A DNA stretch of 64,000 nucleotides, taken from contig NC_018387.1 of assembly GCF_000208865.1 (NCBI RefSeq), positions 1,841,120 to 1,905,119 of the forward strand, in the 5' to 3' direction. The notes beneath the pieces were generated by a model. It saw only the letters and a program-made list of their open reading frames with translations, was not told where the DNA came from and did not search any database. The position numbers and the translations under genes are program-made. This stretch comes from Neospora caninum Liverpool. Lineage: Eukaryota; Apicomplexa; Conoidasida; Eucoccidiorida; Sarcocystidae. Numbering within the stretch: position 1 is the stretch's first letter; each line of letters opens with the position of its first letter. This document shows positions 31,597 through 44,600 of the stretch, piece by piece.

Positions 31597-34500
31597 CACG
31601 CACGGACGAAAATTTTTCTCGGAAAAACCATGTGCAGCTGCGGAAACGGTCAGAGGGAGATTCCCTCCGTGAGAAGGCGGGGATCAGCGGAAAGCACAGA
31701 GCATCGACCCCAAATATCTGTCGCGGACGTCGAGCGGGGAAGGGACGGAAAAAGAAACGGAAGTTCCGTGAGGAAACGAACGCTGTGGGCGTGCGTTTTT
31801 TCAGACTCGCTAGTCGCACGAGAGGCAAGACGACGCGAGGAAAAGGCCGGAACGAAATCGCAGACATCCTTGCCGGCGGGAAGACACAGAATTGGCCTCT
31901 CCAGCTCCACCGTTTCAGAAGTGGTGAAGACTGGGTCTTTCTTTCCCAAGGCAAAGGCAAGGCCAGTTTTTTTCCGCAGAAACGCCCTCCTCAGGCACAT
32001 GCTGAGCCGGGCAATCGGGGAAAACATGCAGTTGGTTTTTTCTGGGTGGTGCCGATTTTTCCTGCTTGCGCTCGCGCGTCTGTGCATCGGGAAAAAAGCA
32101 TGGAAAGTGATCGGCCCACGCCTTTTCAGTCGCAACACACCTAGAGAGAAAGATTTCATGTGCATTTTTATCTCTCTCAGGACTGCAGAGTCACGGACGC
32201 AGCTGCTAGGTTCGTGCACTGCGACCGCCCTCGCCAGAGGAGGGCGGCTCTAACGCATCTTTGCGTGAACTGTGCCTTGAAACAGCCGCGCGAAAACTTT
32301 TGAAAGGCCGCCCTTCTCTCGCAATCGCACCAGATAGCATAAGGTTGGGTGCGTGGCAACCTGGGAAATCCAGTTCGCCGTCTACGAACGCCCCTGCACA
32401 AGCGCAGCGGGATGGAAGAGTCATTCCTCCCTCGTTCGTTCACACGTCTGAAACGCTCTCCCAGTTCCACGGCCCACCGGGACACTGGTAACCTAAGAGA
32501 ACAGCGCGCCTGCTGCCAAACTGAGAGGTTTACAGGATCCAACGTTCAGCGGCGCGCTCTTGGTGTCCACCTGGATCTTACGGGACGACAAACTGCCCCA
32601 CATTGTGTGGCGCGTGGCGCTCGTTCATGGAAAATCCAGAAACCACTGTCCAAAATGCATGGGGTAAGAATCACGGATCCACAGAGCTTCTCTCGGGGTC
32701 CGGACTGTCGCGTCAGGCCGGTCCTCCCGTTCTACAGCCATCAGCTGCCTCTAGAGGCGATTCTCAACAGAGCGACGGTTCCTGTCTTTACACTATCACA
32801 CAAGAACGCACGGGCTCCAGAACGTCCGGGACAGTGTTGAAGTCGCACTAACCTGCCAGTGTGTCTGTTTCCTATCCCCTGGGGCTGGGTACTTCGAAAC
32901 CGCCCCGCACAGAAACGCTCTACGACGGGGAAAGACGACTTGCTGTTTGTTTCCTGGTGACGAGAATGCTGTGACGCCAGTTTCCTCACACGGCCAGACT
33001 GGAACGCAGTGACGCATTCCTCGACGACTAGAGCTACCTGCGGTTTGCATTGTCCTTTCTCATGTCGCCCACCCTGACTGCGTCGCTGGAGATGAGTGCA
33101 TTCACCAAGTGCAGTCTCATCCCTTGGGGTTTTTCGTTACCTGAATGCCTCGTGGGAGCTGTTCACTTCCCCCTTTGAGAGGGTCAGACCGCGACTCCAA
33201 CCACACATGTGAAGCCTCTGCTGCTTCGGCGAGTCGCGCGTTTCTCCTCCCAGTCTATGGGAAATCGCTTCTTCCCGCCAGTCCCCCCAAAACGATCCAT
33301 TTACCAAAGATTAAACGGACGCACGGCGTCACTAACTTTTGTACGTCTGCCGATGTCCCCGAGCCCTGAACTTCCCTCTTCTTTCCTGGTAAAAACAGCT
33401 TGTGTTTTTTGCGCGTGGGATCCACAAGTTATGGTGCACGAAACAACCGCCAGTGAGGTCGTCCGGGACTCCATAGAGTTACTTCACCACATGAGCGTCG
33501 ACAGCGCCAGGACAGCTCCAACTGAGGCGGATAGCGACGCTTTGTTCTCCCAACTCCTTTAAGGGTGAAGAACTCGTAAGAAGGGACGGCGGTCTCCAGG
33601 CTTCATCGAGTGGCCAGGCCTCCAAGATACCCGCAGAGTAGTAGCAGAGAGATGAGAAGTTAGAAGCTTACACGCCTCGATCTCGCCTCTCTCCTGATTC
33701 CACTAGAGCTACACTGCGGGTATTCCCAAGTCGACCTTGGGTCCACTGAGGGAATCTGGACCACGGCGCACCAACTCAGGGAGGAGTCCCGAGTCAGCGG
33801 GTCGCAAGCACGTGCCGTTCACTTGCTACTCGCCCCGAAACAGGCTTGTAGGTATGACGTCGACAGCAGTTCGCGTGGTGCCTACGGAAGCTCCTCTCGT
33901 ACCATGAGGAAGATGATACACAGAGTTTGTGTTTTGGTCGCACAGCCGGCGCCACTTGCGTGTGAAAAAGATGGTTCTCTCTCTCGTCAGTTGACCGTCC
34001 TCTCTCGGAAAGAGTCTGTCTTAGCGCGGAAGTTGCTGGCGGGTCGTGGCCTCGCAACGTCAGGAGAGCTGTCTCTTTCACACTCTCGAAACTCGAACAG
34101 AGGAACGACGCCGGCTTCTTTTCAAGGAACGGGTAAGACCGAACTACGGAGACGGGAGTTGACATCCAGAAAGACGAGCTCACTGCGAGTCTTTCCGAGC
34201 GACTGTCCCCTAAGGAAGGGTCTTTCCTCGAACTTTCTCGGCTACAGGAAACGGTGACACCATACCCCCCCCCCCCCCCGCGAACTTTGGTCCGCCGTGC
34301 CCGTTTCCTGCTACCGCCCCGCGCGTGCCAAAAAGCATTTGCGTTTTGCCGCCGTCATCCGTTCCTTTTGCTTACAGGGAATTTGCAGTCCGCTGTGCTC
34401 CACGGGGCACACACAGGGCCTGGATTTTCTCGCCCAGGCGAGCGTCTTTTTGTCGACTACGCTTGGCAGCTACCTCTATATGCAGGTTTGCGTGACGCCA

Positions 34501-35809
34501 ATACACTCCGGATCTCCGTGGAAAGGGGTCTACATCCCGCAGTGACACAGATGGGCGTTTCAGACCGGCTAATGGAATCCGATGTCATTTGTACTTCCAC
34601 AGTTTGGAGTGTACATTCCGATGTAGACGCCACCCGAGACGGTTGCAGCAGACTGTGCAACGTTCGCGCTCCGCGACACGCCTGCGCGCCCCTGGAACGG
34701 CAGTGCAGATTTTGCCTACCCGGAATTACACCGAGCGTCTCGTTTCCTGCCCTCAGTTCCTCGCCTTTTTTTCCCTTGTGGGAACGAAGACTCTTTCTCG
34801 TCCTTCTGTGGAAGGCCTGCAACTTCCTTGCTGCGGCAAAACCGACCTGTGTGTCGGTGGACAGCTGGCTCGCCCCCGCGCCGGGGAAAATCCCGTTCCG
34901 CCCACGGAGGCGCCAAACACGACCGCTCCGTGAACCGAGAGCGAGACTGGGCCCCCAGAGAGACACATCATCCGCGCGTCAAAGCGCGTCCTCGATCCCT
35001 CTGTTGGGGAGAGGGGGGTGTACCGCGCTCAGCCTCGTGCACAGAAACATCGCCCGCTGTTTTTTCCGGCCCTGACGGCGTGTGAGGAGACGGCCAGCGG
35101 AGCTGTCTTGTTTGCACTCGGGAAAACAACAGTTTGTTTGGGGGGCTTCTCCGTAGGGTCCACGTGACGGGGAGGCGTCATGTGAAGGCGTGAATTCTCG
35201 CCGTTTTCCTTTTCTGCAGACGAAACAGGAGACTGCCTTTGGACTCCAGCCTCCGCTCCGTTTGTTCTGCCTCGGGCTGGATCGACCGCGTGGAGGCACA
35301 ATCCCCCCTTTTTCGAGTCGCCGCGGACCTCTCTTCTCTCGTCACGTTTTTCCAGGTTTTGTGACGCGCGGCGGAAGGAACCCCGCCGTGTGGATTTTTC
35401 TGTCGGTAAAAGCTGCGTCCCCCCTGAACAGCCCCACGTTCCCGTTCCTGTATAGCTCCGATGGGCATCTTGCCACCGAGAGAAAGCCTTGCCGCGTGTC
35501 ATCAAAAGAACCCGTTTTCCCGGGGCGCGTGTGTCCCCCCGTTCTTGATGTCGATTACGTTCCGCTTAAGTTCCGTCTGTGAGGAGCACCGGTCGGTCTC
35601 AGACGTCGATTGAACGGCGACTTCGCCTGAAACGCGCCGAAAACCCGAGCCTTCCGGCCAGCGGGGGCTTTCTCTCCTCTCCCGAGAGACTGCCGAACGC
35701 CAGTTGCTTTTATCTCTGCACAGACGCGAACGGTCCGAGCGTTGTCCTTTCGGGCCGTCCACACGAACTCCGCGGCGCCGGGGCGGTATGGTCTTCTAAA
35801 GTCGTCGAA
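31597..35809. other. Divergent intergenic region
   Basis: This 4.2 kb spacer lies between the start of the large minus-strand gene and the start of the plus-strand esterase gene, so it should contain both promoters and 5' UTRs. Open frames on both strands (for example plus 34254-35075) are rich in Arg, Ser and Pro and show no domain. A C homopolymer lies at 34265-34279. Confidence 0.4.
34265..34279. repeat. C homopolymer
   Basis: A run of about 15 C residues in the spacer. It is a typical slippage site, so its exact length may be an assembly or sequencing error. Confidence 0.85.
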
Positions 35810-38800
35810 ATGTACCCGAAACTCGGCCGGGCTCGCGGCGCGGCCGCCTTCTGTGCGAGGCGTCGACGCCTCGGCCTCCTTCTCGGCCTTGCAGTCGCCG
35901 CGCTTTCCTTCCTTTTCTCCGAGAAGGACGCCGTCTTCGCGGTTAACGCCAAAGTAAGCGACGTGACGGCTTCTCACTGCCTCGACGAGCGCCTGCTTCG
36001 CTCGGCGTCGCTCTCTCTGTGGCTCGCGGCGTGTCAAGAGAGAAAGAGCCTTGGTCCGCGACTTTCCACTGTCTGGGGCACATCTCACACGATCGCTTCG
36101 CCCACGAAGACGCTCCCAGAAACTGACAAGGGATCTGCCGCTTCGCGGGGTCGGGACACTCTCTCCACGAACTCTCATGTTGCGCGATGAAGCGAGACGC
36201 ACTGGCAGCGGTCCCAGGGGACGGAAAAAGAAGAAAAGTTGTGTGAGTTCCACAGACACCACCGTCACCACCTGCCAGGTTGACGAGTCTCGCTTCGAAC
36301 ACCTCCGTTTCTTTCCCCCCTACGTGAATGACGCACTCGCGACACAAGTGCAGCCACTCTGCGCTCCCCTCGCGTGCTTTCTTTCCGTTGCAGATGACGC
36401 TCGTTCCAGCCTTTGACCTCTCCACGATCAGAGTTTCGAAGGAAGACGGCCTCCATCACGTGCTCAGCAACCCGTTCGGGAAGACGTACATCTACCGCGC
36501 AGAGCGGCGGGAAGACAGATCCGCGTCGCGAACCAAGCGAAATCGGGAACGGGAAAACGGGCGCTGCGCGATCCTTTTCTTCATTCCCGGCAAGCGCCTG
36601 GCCACGCCCAGTGCCGTGGTCGGACAGGGCGACGAGCCGATCGTCTGGGACTGGGCTTGGCAGTGGAAATATCACAAAATGGGCTTTGAACTCGAGGACC
36701 AGGTGAGTCTAAGGAAAGCTGCTTTGAATCCCTTACCCGAAACGTCCGCGCGCGAAAGGAGAGGCTAAGAGGGGCGGCGTGAAGCGTGGCGCAACTGTCT
36801 CCTTTTTCGAGGGCCTTACGTGGTCCCCGCCCGTATCTCAGCTTCGGCCCGTGACCGCCCCGACTTCAGGAAGCCGGGCGTCAGCAGAAAGGGTGGCTGA
36901 ACCGATTGCGTGTGTTGGGAGTTTGCGGAGCTCGCGTCGCGCAGTTCGCGTTTTGAGAAGTACAAGAAAACGCCCCGTGGCCACGGCCCGACGACGATCG
37001 AAGAGAGCGTGTGGAATCGGAGGAGGTGCTCGATGCCACACACGCACACCCGAGCTTTTTGCAAGAGGTTTTGTGAAGAGGCGATTTCTCTGTTTCGGAC
37101 GTCAGGTCGACAAAGTCGTGGTGGCGGCACCCCAGCTGACTGTCTCGAATGAGTCACTTCGGGAAGATGCCGTGGACGTGGGTGAACAAATGATGAGTGT
37201 TCTCGAACAGGCGGCGATGGACTACAGCTGCAACTTCTACAGAGTGTACATTCACGCCGTGTCCCACGGAGGCCTCATCGTGAGGACTCTCATGACCATG
37301 GACGACCGGATCTGGACACCCGTAAGTTTCGAGGAAAAGTCTGTTTTCGTCGCGAATTGACTGAGATGAAGCGCTGTGGAGAGTTAGGCAACTTCCCTTC
37401 GCTAGGCTGCAGCCCGTTCTCAGACGTGTGCCGACACGACGCTGTCCGGTCCGAGCGTTTCCAAAGACAGAGCGGACACGCGCAGAGACATTCGAGGTCT
37501 CCGCCGAGACGCTTGAAACAGCGTGGCGCGGATCTTTCCGATGTTTGTGTTGCCCCGGCGCAGCTGCTGGTCTAGATCCGTAACGGAGGATAGAGACTGC
37601 CTGCCGTCGTAGGATGTCATGCCCGCCGTTTTGCTCGGCGGGGCGTTCTATCCCGTTTTTGCGGAGCTTTTTATCTCCGTCCCAGGTTCTGAGCGTGCGT
37701 TTGCATTCCTCGCGTACCCGGCTTCCGGTCTCGTCTGTTGAGCCGTCGCTTTCCGACCCTCTGACCTTCCTGTTTTTTTTTCCCTCCTGGCCTCGTTCAG
37801 ACGCATCGCGCGGGCGGCGTGTCCCAGCTGCTCGTCGACTTCCACCGGACCTTGAACGACTCGAAGCTCTTTGCGCTCAAGTCCGTGGTCTTCATGGGCG
37901 TTCCACATGCCGGCCCCCGCCGCAACCTGGGTTTGCGTTCTCGCGTTGTTTCCGCCCTGAGCACGTGGCTGACCAAGGTCGCGTCGTACGTGATGGAAGG
38001 CCTGTCTGATGGCCTCGTCGAGTTTCTCCACGAAGACCCGGACCGACTTCTCTGCAACGTGGCAGCGGCGGAGGCGCAGCGCGACTACGCCTTCGATCCG
38101 AAGCGCGGAAGTACCTCTGGATCTCTGCTCTTCAAATTCGGCGCCGTCGCTTCCTATGGTCTCCTCGCCGGGGATCCGGTCGTGTCGACCCGGAGCAGTC
38201 TGGGGGTGTACGACGGCCTGGCCGACTCCAAGGCTGCGCAGCTAGTCCGAACAACCGAAGCGTTGCAAAACCGACCGCTGCACGTGCCTCTGAGCAACGC
38301 CCCGCTGAACCGGTAAGCCGAAAGCCAGGCGAGATTTGCGAAGCGAAAAACCGGTGCCGCAGACGGTTTCAGACGCGGGGACGCGGTCGCCGGAATGACG
38401 CAGCGCATCCAGCCGCGCGGCCAGCGATGCGGGAGTGACGCTTGGCGTGGGAAGCGCTGGAGGGTTCAAGGAAAGAGTGCCGAATCTGTCGGGCTGTGCG
38501 CGCTGCTGTGTGTCCAGAGTCTTGCGCGAGCGCCCCTGGGATCCGTTGATTCGTCCTCTGTTGACCACGGAGGATATCTGCCGAACGACGAGCACGCCTT
38601 CCGAGACGTACGAGCTGACGCTAAAGATTCTCCAGTTCAGCAACCGGCGGCTGTTGGGCTCCTCCAAGACGGGCACTGAGTCGTCGCCTTCGGCGCGGAG
38701 ACAGCGAAGTCAGGCACCGACCAGGAACGGCGATGCTGTTTCAGAGGAACTGCAGGGGATCCAGGAGACTCGCCGCAAAGGGATCAAACGCTTCATAGTG

Positions 38801-39016
38801 CTTCTGTCGAACGACGGCGCAACTGCGTCCCAAGCGTCGGACAGCAAGAGGAAGAGGTTTCTGAAAGAACTTTGGATCATGCGGACCTCTGAAGATCAAC
38901 GCTGGCTGCTGGAGAAACAACACGCACTGCTGTCTCACGTCGTACACACCGCTTTGCTCCTGCCCATGAATGACAGCAGCTCCGTGGACGATTTATGGTG
39001 GGACGCCAGTTTGTAG
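35810..39016 (+). CDS. Putative serine esterase/lipase, DUF676 (ROG1-like) alpha/beta hydrolase
   Basis: Five exons (35810-35953, 36394-36702, 37106-37321, 37801-38312, 38518-39016) join exactly into 559 aa. The start at 35810 (MYPKLGRARG) is followed by basic residues and a hydrophobic segment (LGLLLGLAVAALSFLF, ~21-36), a signal peptide or signal anchor. The nucleophile elbow is AVSHGGLIVRTL with Ser near residue 204, where family members usually have GHSLGG. A later VVFMGVPHAGPR matches the conserved PHxG block of DUF676 hydrolases. Family members hydrolyse ester bonds in glycerolipids or phospholipids. The probable location is the lumen or membrane of the secretory pathway. The exon 4-5 join, with an AG donor phase followed by RVLRERPWDPL, is well supported. 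An in-frame upstream ATG exists, so the N-terminus could be longer. Confidence 0.88.
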
Positions 39017-41458
39017 GCTGGTGCTCGGTATCGGGGAAATGCTTTTTTTTAGTTTGATGAGCAGCGGGGGACCATTTTAGTTGAGACTCACGACACGTTA
39101 CCCCGCGTATTTACAGGTTAACGCCCACTCGCCAGAAAAGCGCTTGTTAGGTTTTGCCGCTGCGTCCTACAGCCAGTCCTGGGGTCATGTAGCAACCTGT
39201 TCCGGCAGCGGGTCTTTGGCGCCGTGAGACTCTGTTGACAGGTGCGCGTCTGTTTGGTTGCATGAGTTCACGCTTGTCACGTGGAACTTTTCGCTGGCGC
39301 GTTTTATTTGAACGGAGATGACGCCGGCAAATCCCATAGGGGACTGTCGCCGGTTCGTCAGAGCTCAGTCTGCAGTTGAAGGGAATTCTGAAGACACAGG
39401 ATGAAGCCGAGTCTGTTGTGTGACGGCGCGTGCCGGAGTTTTCTCGGATTCTCCTGTACCCCGTCCAGTTTTTCCGAATCAGCGAGTTGTGTCGTGCGCC
39501 TTTGTGGTGACGTTTCCTTGTTCACGCACGCGCGCGCCTCGCAGGGTGCCGCCAGGCGCGGCCGCTGGAAACGTTTGGGCCGAAACACACCACCATTAGG
39601 GTTCAATTCCCAGCAGACTGCGACCGTGTGTGGACGAAACGCGTTTTTTGTCCCGAGTCACAAAGGCGCCCCCGTTGGCGATCGAGTCACGCGGCGCGGC
39701 GCAATGCAGTCAATGCGAGGCCACAGGCTCGGAAAAAGAGAGTTGCTGAACTACCGCGATCTTGCCTCCCCCACGAGAGACTCCTGTAGAACCCAGCGAG
39801 AAAGTGGGAGGACACACGGAACGCGTTCTCTTTTGAGTTGTATAGAGGCAGGAAGGCACTTGAGCTTCCAGCACCGACTCGCAACCCATGTCGAGTTTCG
39901 TGTTACGAACTCGCGGTCGTGACTGACCAATAACGGTGCGAATTTTTCGCGCAATCAGCAACGACACTGCACACGAACTTCGCTAACGTGGACCGAAAAG
40001 GTGTTCAAAGGGCCGAGACACTCTCGAGTCAGGTAGACTAGGTCTCGGTGAAGGCGGCTGTGGCGCACATTGACCGACGGACCGGCTGTCGACTTCTTGG
40101 TTTACAATTTTTCCAGGGGAGATATACGTGCAGACTGAAGGCCACGAAATCTGCAGTGTTCTGGAACGTTATCTCCGGAGCCTCGGGGTGCGCTGGATTA
40201 GAAAATCCCCCGACCGCAGATGCCAATACGACGCCATACCTGCAAGATATTAGGCGCGGAGTCTTTGCGTGGCCTGGCCTCGATGCCGAGACTCATGAAC
40301 ACGAGCGCTTGAGGCGCAACTTAGCACGAGTATTTTTGCAGTGCAAAATGCTGGAGAGAGTCCTCCGCGCAGTGTATCCGCGCGTTGTCTACAGCGTCCA
40401 ACCGACAGGCTTTTTCTGTTTCTCGCCGAGTCGCCAGTGGCGGCGACGCCGGAAGGACACCGCTTTCCTTACAACTTCTTTTACAACGTCTTTTAACGAA
40501 GGTCGGCCTACTCAGAACCTTTCGAACGGCCTCGTCGGCGCATTTCGTTGTGGGGTTTGCACGGAAGGTTTCCGGGTAAGCAGGCGCGTGTGCAGTCACA
40601 GTCTCCTGCAGTTTTTCTCTCTGCAAGGAGAGACAGAGACACGTGAGCGACGGAGAAAGAACGATTGCGGGACCGGGAACAGCTTCGCGCTTGTCACTCC
40701 TTTTTCCACTTTCCAGGTGGAAGTGGCGGGTTCGTACTCCCCTTCGATGGCGGGATAATGACCGGTTTAACGAGTCTTCCGTTTGTCCAGGGCGATGATG
40801 ACGCCCGCCCCCTTTTTCCCGCTCTCTCCCCAGACTGTCACAGTCCGTCAGAAGAACACCCTGTGGATCGAGATTTTGGAACAGGCACATAGCACGCGTT
40901 CTTGGACCGAAGAGAAGTACGAAAACGTCCGGTTGAAATTTGACTCTGTGTCTCCGTGTGCCTCTATACAAGTGGTGACTGCTGTGCACGGCAACGGCTT
41001 CGCACTTGTCTGTTTCTGGTCACGTGCATGCGCGAGACTAGAAAAACGAGGGACGAAAGAGCCTCTTTTCTCGCCACACCGTTTCAGGAACTTGCGCATT
41101 TCCTCCTTTCTGCGTCTCCTTTTTGACTTCTTCGTGGCACCCAATGCGCTTTCCCGAGTTTGCGCAGGCAAGGAGTAGCGAGGAGGAGTCTGCAGTTCCG
41201 TGTCCACCGTTTCGCGAAGGATCGCGGTTTCCGCTGCGTTCACACACCACATTCTTTTCCGCAGAGTCCGGGGCTGCTCGGGCCTCTTTTTTTTCTCTCC
41301 ATTTTTCGCCCCATTCGCCACTGTGTTCATCTCAAGGCTTCCACCTGGGGAATGACTGCTTGTAGGCTTTTCCCGCGGGCCGGAAAGCGTCTCTCTGTCG
41401 TCCGCATCGTCCGCGTCTTCCGCGTCTCACCTTTCCCCGTGAAATAAACTGCATACAA
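39017..41458. other. Intergenic region upstream of the TPS/TPP gene
   Basis: Both flanking genes are on the plus strand, so this 2.4 kb holds the esterase 3' UTR and the TPS promoter and 5' UTR. A plus frame at 40048-40758 and another at 40783-41178 are open but lack recognisable domains or a phase-compatible join to the first TPS exon. The sequence ggttcaattcc at about 39598 resembles a tRNA B box, but no tRNA folds around it. Confidence 0.4.
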
Positions 41459-41574
41459 ATGCTGTACACAAGGGTTTTTTTCCGTGCAGTGGTTCGGACC
41501 GACTTCGGTGAAAGAGTCGCCGTAGTCGGCTCGTCGCCGTCTTTGGGGAACTGGCAGGTGAGAACACGCCGCTG

Positions 41575-41625
<51 letters not shown>

Positions 41626-44600
41626 CTCTGTCTGTCTCTCTGCGCGCGCTCGGGGATCAGCCGCTGAGTCCGGGCAAAAGATCCAGTGGCGTCGGACTCT
41701 TTGCGCGCGCAAAATCTCGTCTCTTCGCCCTCGCCGCTTGAAAGATCCAACTTTTTTAGCTCCGAGGTTTGTGAGGGAGGCAGAGGACGAGGGAGAAAAG
41801 AGTAACGGCAGCAGGGCGGGAACCAGTCCACCACCAAACTACACGACATTGCTTCTTTTCGAGACACTTTGAAAGAGAACGCACACGAATTCTCAAAGGT
41901 CGTCTCGAGCGCCGCATGGTGTAGCTTGCTGCCTGCCATCTTGTTGGGCGAAAGCTTGCTTTCTGGAAATCCCAAAGCAATCCCAGTCGCGCGGTGGCTA
42001 TGACGTGCCTGTTGTTTGTTCCGCTGTCTGAGAGCGCCTTCGTGTTACCCTTTCCTCATTTGGAAGAACGAACGAAAAGAACTTGACCGTTCATGGCTCC
42101 GGTTCTACCGTTTTGGTGTGGTAGCGGGGTTGGTACTCAAGTAGGGCGTATGTACACAACCTACTTGAGTGCCATCGGAAGCGTAGCTACGTCCGCAGAG
42201 CATCCCGTTTTGTTTTCCCCTCCCCGATTCGTGTTTCCCGTCATTTTAACTGTCGCGTGTATATAGACCCTTTTGTGAATCGTCAGTTCTATGTCTCCGT
42301 TGTATCCGAGAGATGCGTCCTGAGCTTCTGGAAATCGCGGCGGCAGTCCCCGACCATCCGGTTGGACTGCGCACGTACAGACTACCCCCGCGCTCCTTTC
42401 CGGGTGCATTCCATGGAAGGATAGTTGACGTTTCGCGTCTTTCGCAGCCAAGCTGCCAAGGCGCGGGAGGGAACCAAGGCGAAGGAGGAAAACCTGAGGA
42501 CGCTCGTGTTGGTGACCCGCGTATATTTGTGTGTGTACATACGTGAAAAGGCACAGCCCTTTTGTTCAGTTCTGCACATCCGTCGCAATGCTGGGCGTAT
42601 TTGGCTCCGCATGCCAGTATACTTGGAGCTGGTGGACGGTTCCATGTTCCTTCGGCTCGCTCTGGCAGGTGCGGTGGAGAAACGTGGACGCGTCAGAAGG
42701 AAAGTGTCTCTTTCTTGTTTTCCTTTCTCTCCAGGCCAACCGCGGTCACGAACTGACCACGAACGAGGATGTTTTCCCCTCCTGGTTCTCGAAGGAGCCG
42801 GTCTACTTGCCGTTGAAAAAGCCCGTGTCTTACAAATATGCGATTCTCGACGAACGAGGGGACATTGTAAGGTAGGTAGCGGCACACGGTGCTCACACAA
42901 AGGCGACGCGATCCGGTGTGTCGTGGCTACTCCCCGAGGGTATCTGCATGCACGTGCATGCGAGCACATGCACGTGGATGGCCCGCGTCTCTCTCGAGGC
43001 CTACAATCGCGGTGACTGGCCGCATACAGCTGTGCGCGTACACAAAAAACTTGTGCTCGGAACAACTGCCTGTATCACTTCATATTCTATCTGTAGAGAG
43101 GAGACTGCTGTCTCTCGATGCATTGCTTCCTTTTCTGCCTTTTCTGGTGCATCTATCTCATCTCAAAAACTCTCGCTCACGCCTGCCAGTCCATTCGTCC
43201 GTGACTCTCCATCGGCGGTGAGGCCTCTCTACTGGTCCCCTCCGACACGCCACACGTGAAATCGCAGGCGGTAAAGGCACAACTGCAGCCATACGTCATG
43301 CGCGCATGCGAAGGGGTATACCTGGTGATTTATAAAAGACTCTAAATGAGCGTAAAAGGCCTGCGTGGTGACTGGGCACGGTTGCAGCCGGTGATCGCAG
43401 TTCGCACGTGTCTGTCACGGCCCCCTGGCTGTCTCGTGCCGCATGCACGTGCATGCACATGCATTCGTTTTCCGGGATTGCTTGCCAGGTGGGAAGAATG
43501 CGAGGGGAACCGCGAGTTGGTGCCGACAGGCGTGGAGATGACGGTGGAGGACGACGACGGTCTCTTCCGGGAGCAGATGACGAATCGAGGAGACCACGGA
43601 GTCGAAGGCGACGATGACGTGCGTTTTTTCCCTGCGTGCGGGCACAAGATGCTTTTGAATGATATCTAAACGCTAGAGTGACGTTTGTAGTTCTTGGCAG
43701 TACGAAGGAGTCACTGCAGCAGAAAACCCAAATTGATTAGATGAATTCACATTTCGAGCACACCGGCAAAAGACCAGGTGTGGGCGGAATTGGCTCTGGT
43801 CGTAGGACGACTCAGACGAAACGGTCTGTTTCCTCGCAACTCTTTCCGGTTTCTGTCTCCGCGCGGCGTTCAGGTGTCTGTGGCGGCTCTGGACAAGGAG
43901 GAGGTTGACGCGCGAAACCGCGTGCTGGCGATTCAAGAGGAAGAGCCGGAGTTCGACGAGAACGACTCGCTGATTGTGTGCGCTTTGGATTTGCCGCTGC
44001 GCGTCGTGCGCGTCGCTCAGGCGCCGTGCGAGGCGGACCCGCGTCCCGGCGACTCGGCCAAAGACGCAGCCGCGCTCGTGCCTGAGAAACGGCCAGGCGC
44101 CTCCGGGGAGTATGGGTCGGTTCCGTCTTTTGCGGGAGTCGCGGGAGCCGAGCGCGAGAAGGGGAAGACGCGCGCGGCGGCGAGCTGTGGGGAGTCGGAG
44201 CAGTCGACAGGCAGCCCGCGGAAGGGTGGACCGCCGGTGTCCCCGGAGACAGAGCGCGGTTTCGGCGGCGGACCCGTTCGAAGTCGACGGGGAACTTTCG
44301 AGGTCCGTGCCAGCAAGAGCGCGCTTCTGCCCTCCCTTTACCACTTGCGGAAGAAGACGCGTCTGCCTGTGCGCTTCATTGGGTGGCCTGGCATCCACGT
44401 GGAAGACGAGCGGGAGCAAGAAGAGCTCGTCGAGTTCCTGCGGGCTTACGATTGCACCCCAATCTTCCCCGACAAGGAGGAATTCGACCGCTACCTGACC
44501 TTTTGCCACGGCTTCCTCTGGCCACTCTTCCACAACGTCGTCATCCTCGATTCGAAAACGCAAGTGCCGTTCGACTCCGATCTCTGGGCGCGCTACCAGG

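Noticed and set aside
34254..35075. 273-codon plus-strand frame in the divergent spacer
   Set aside because: It begins in the C homopolymer, lacks a domain, is Arg/Ser/Pro-rich, and is opposed by equally open minus frames.
39590..39610. ggttcaattcc, which matches the tRNA B-box consensus
   Set aside because: No A box, anticodon arm or pairing T stem and acceptor stem can be formed around it.
40048..40758. Plus-strand frame considered as a 5' exon of TPS/TPP
   Set aside because: No phase-compatible junction was found, and the ATG at 41459 already begins a complete CBM20 first strand.
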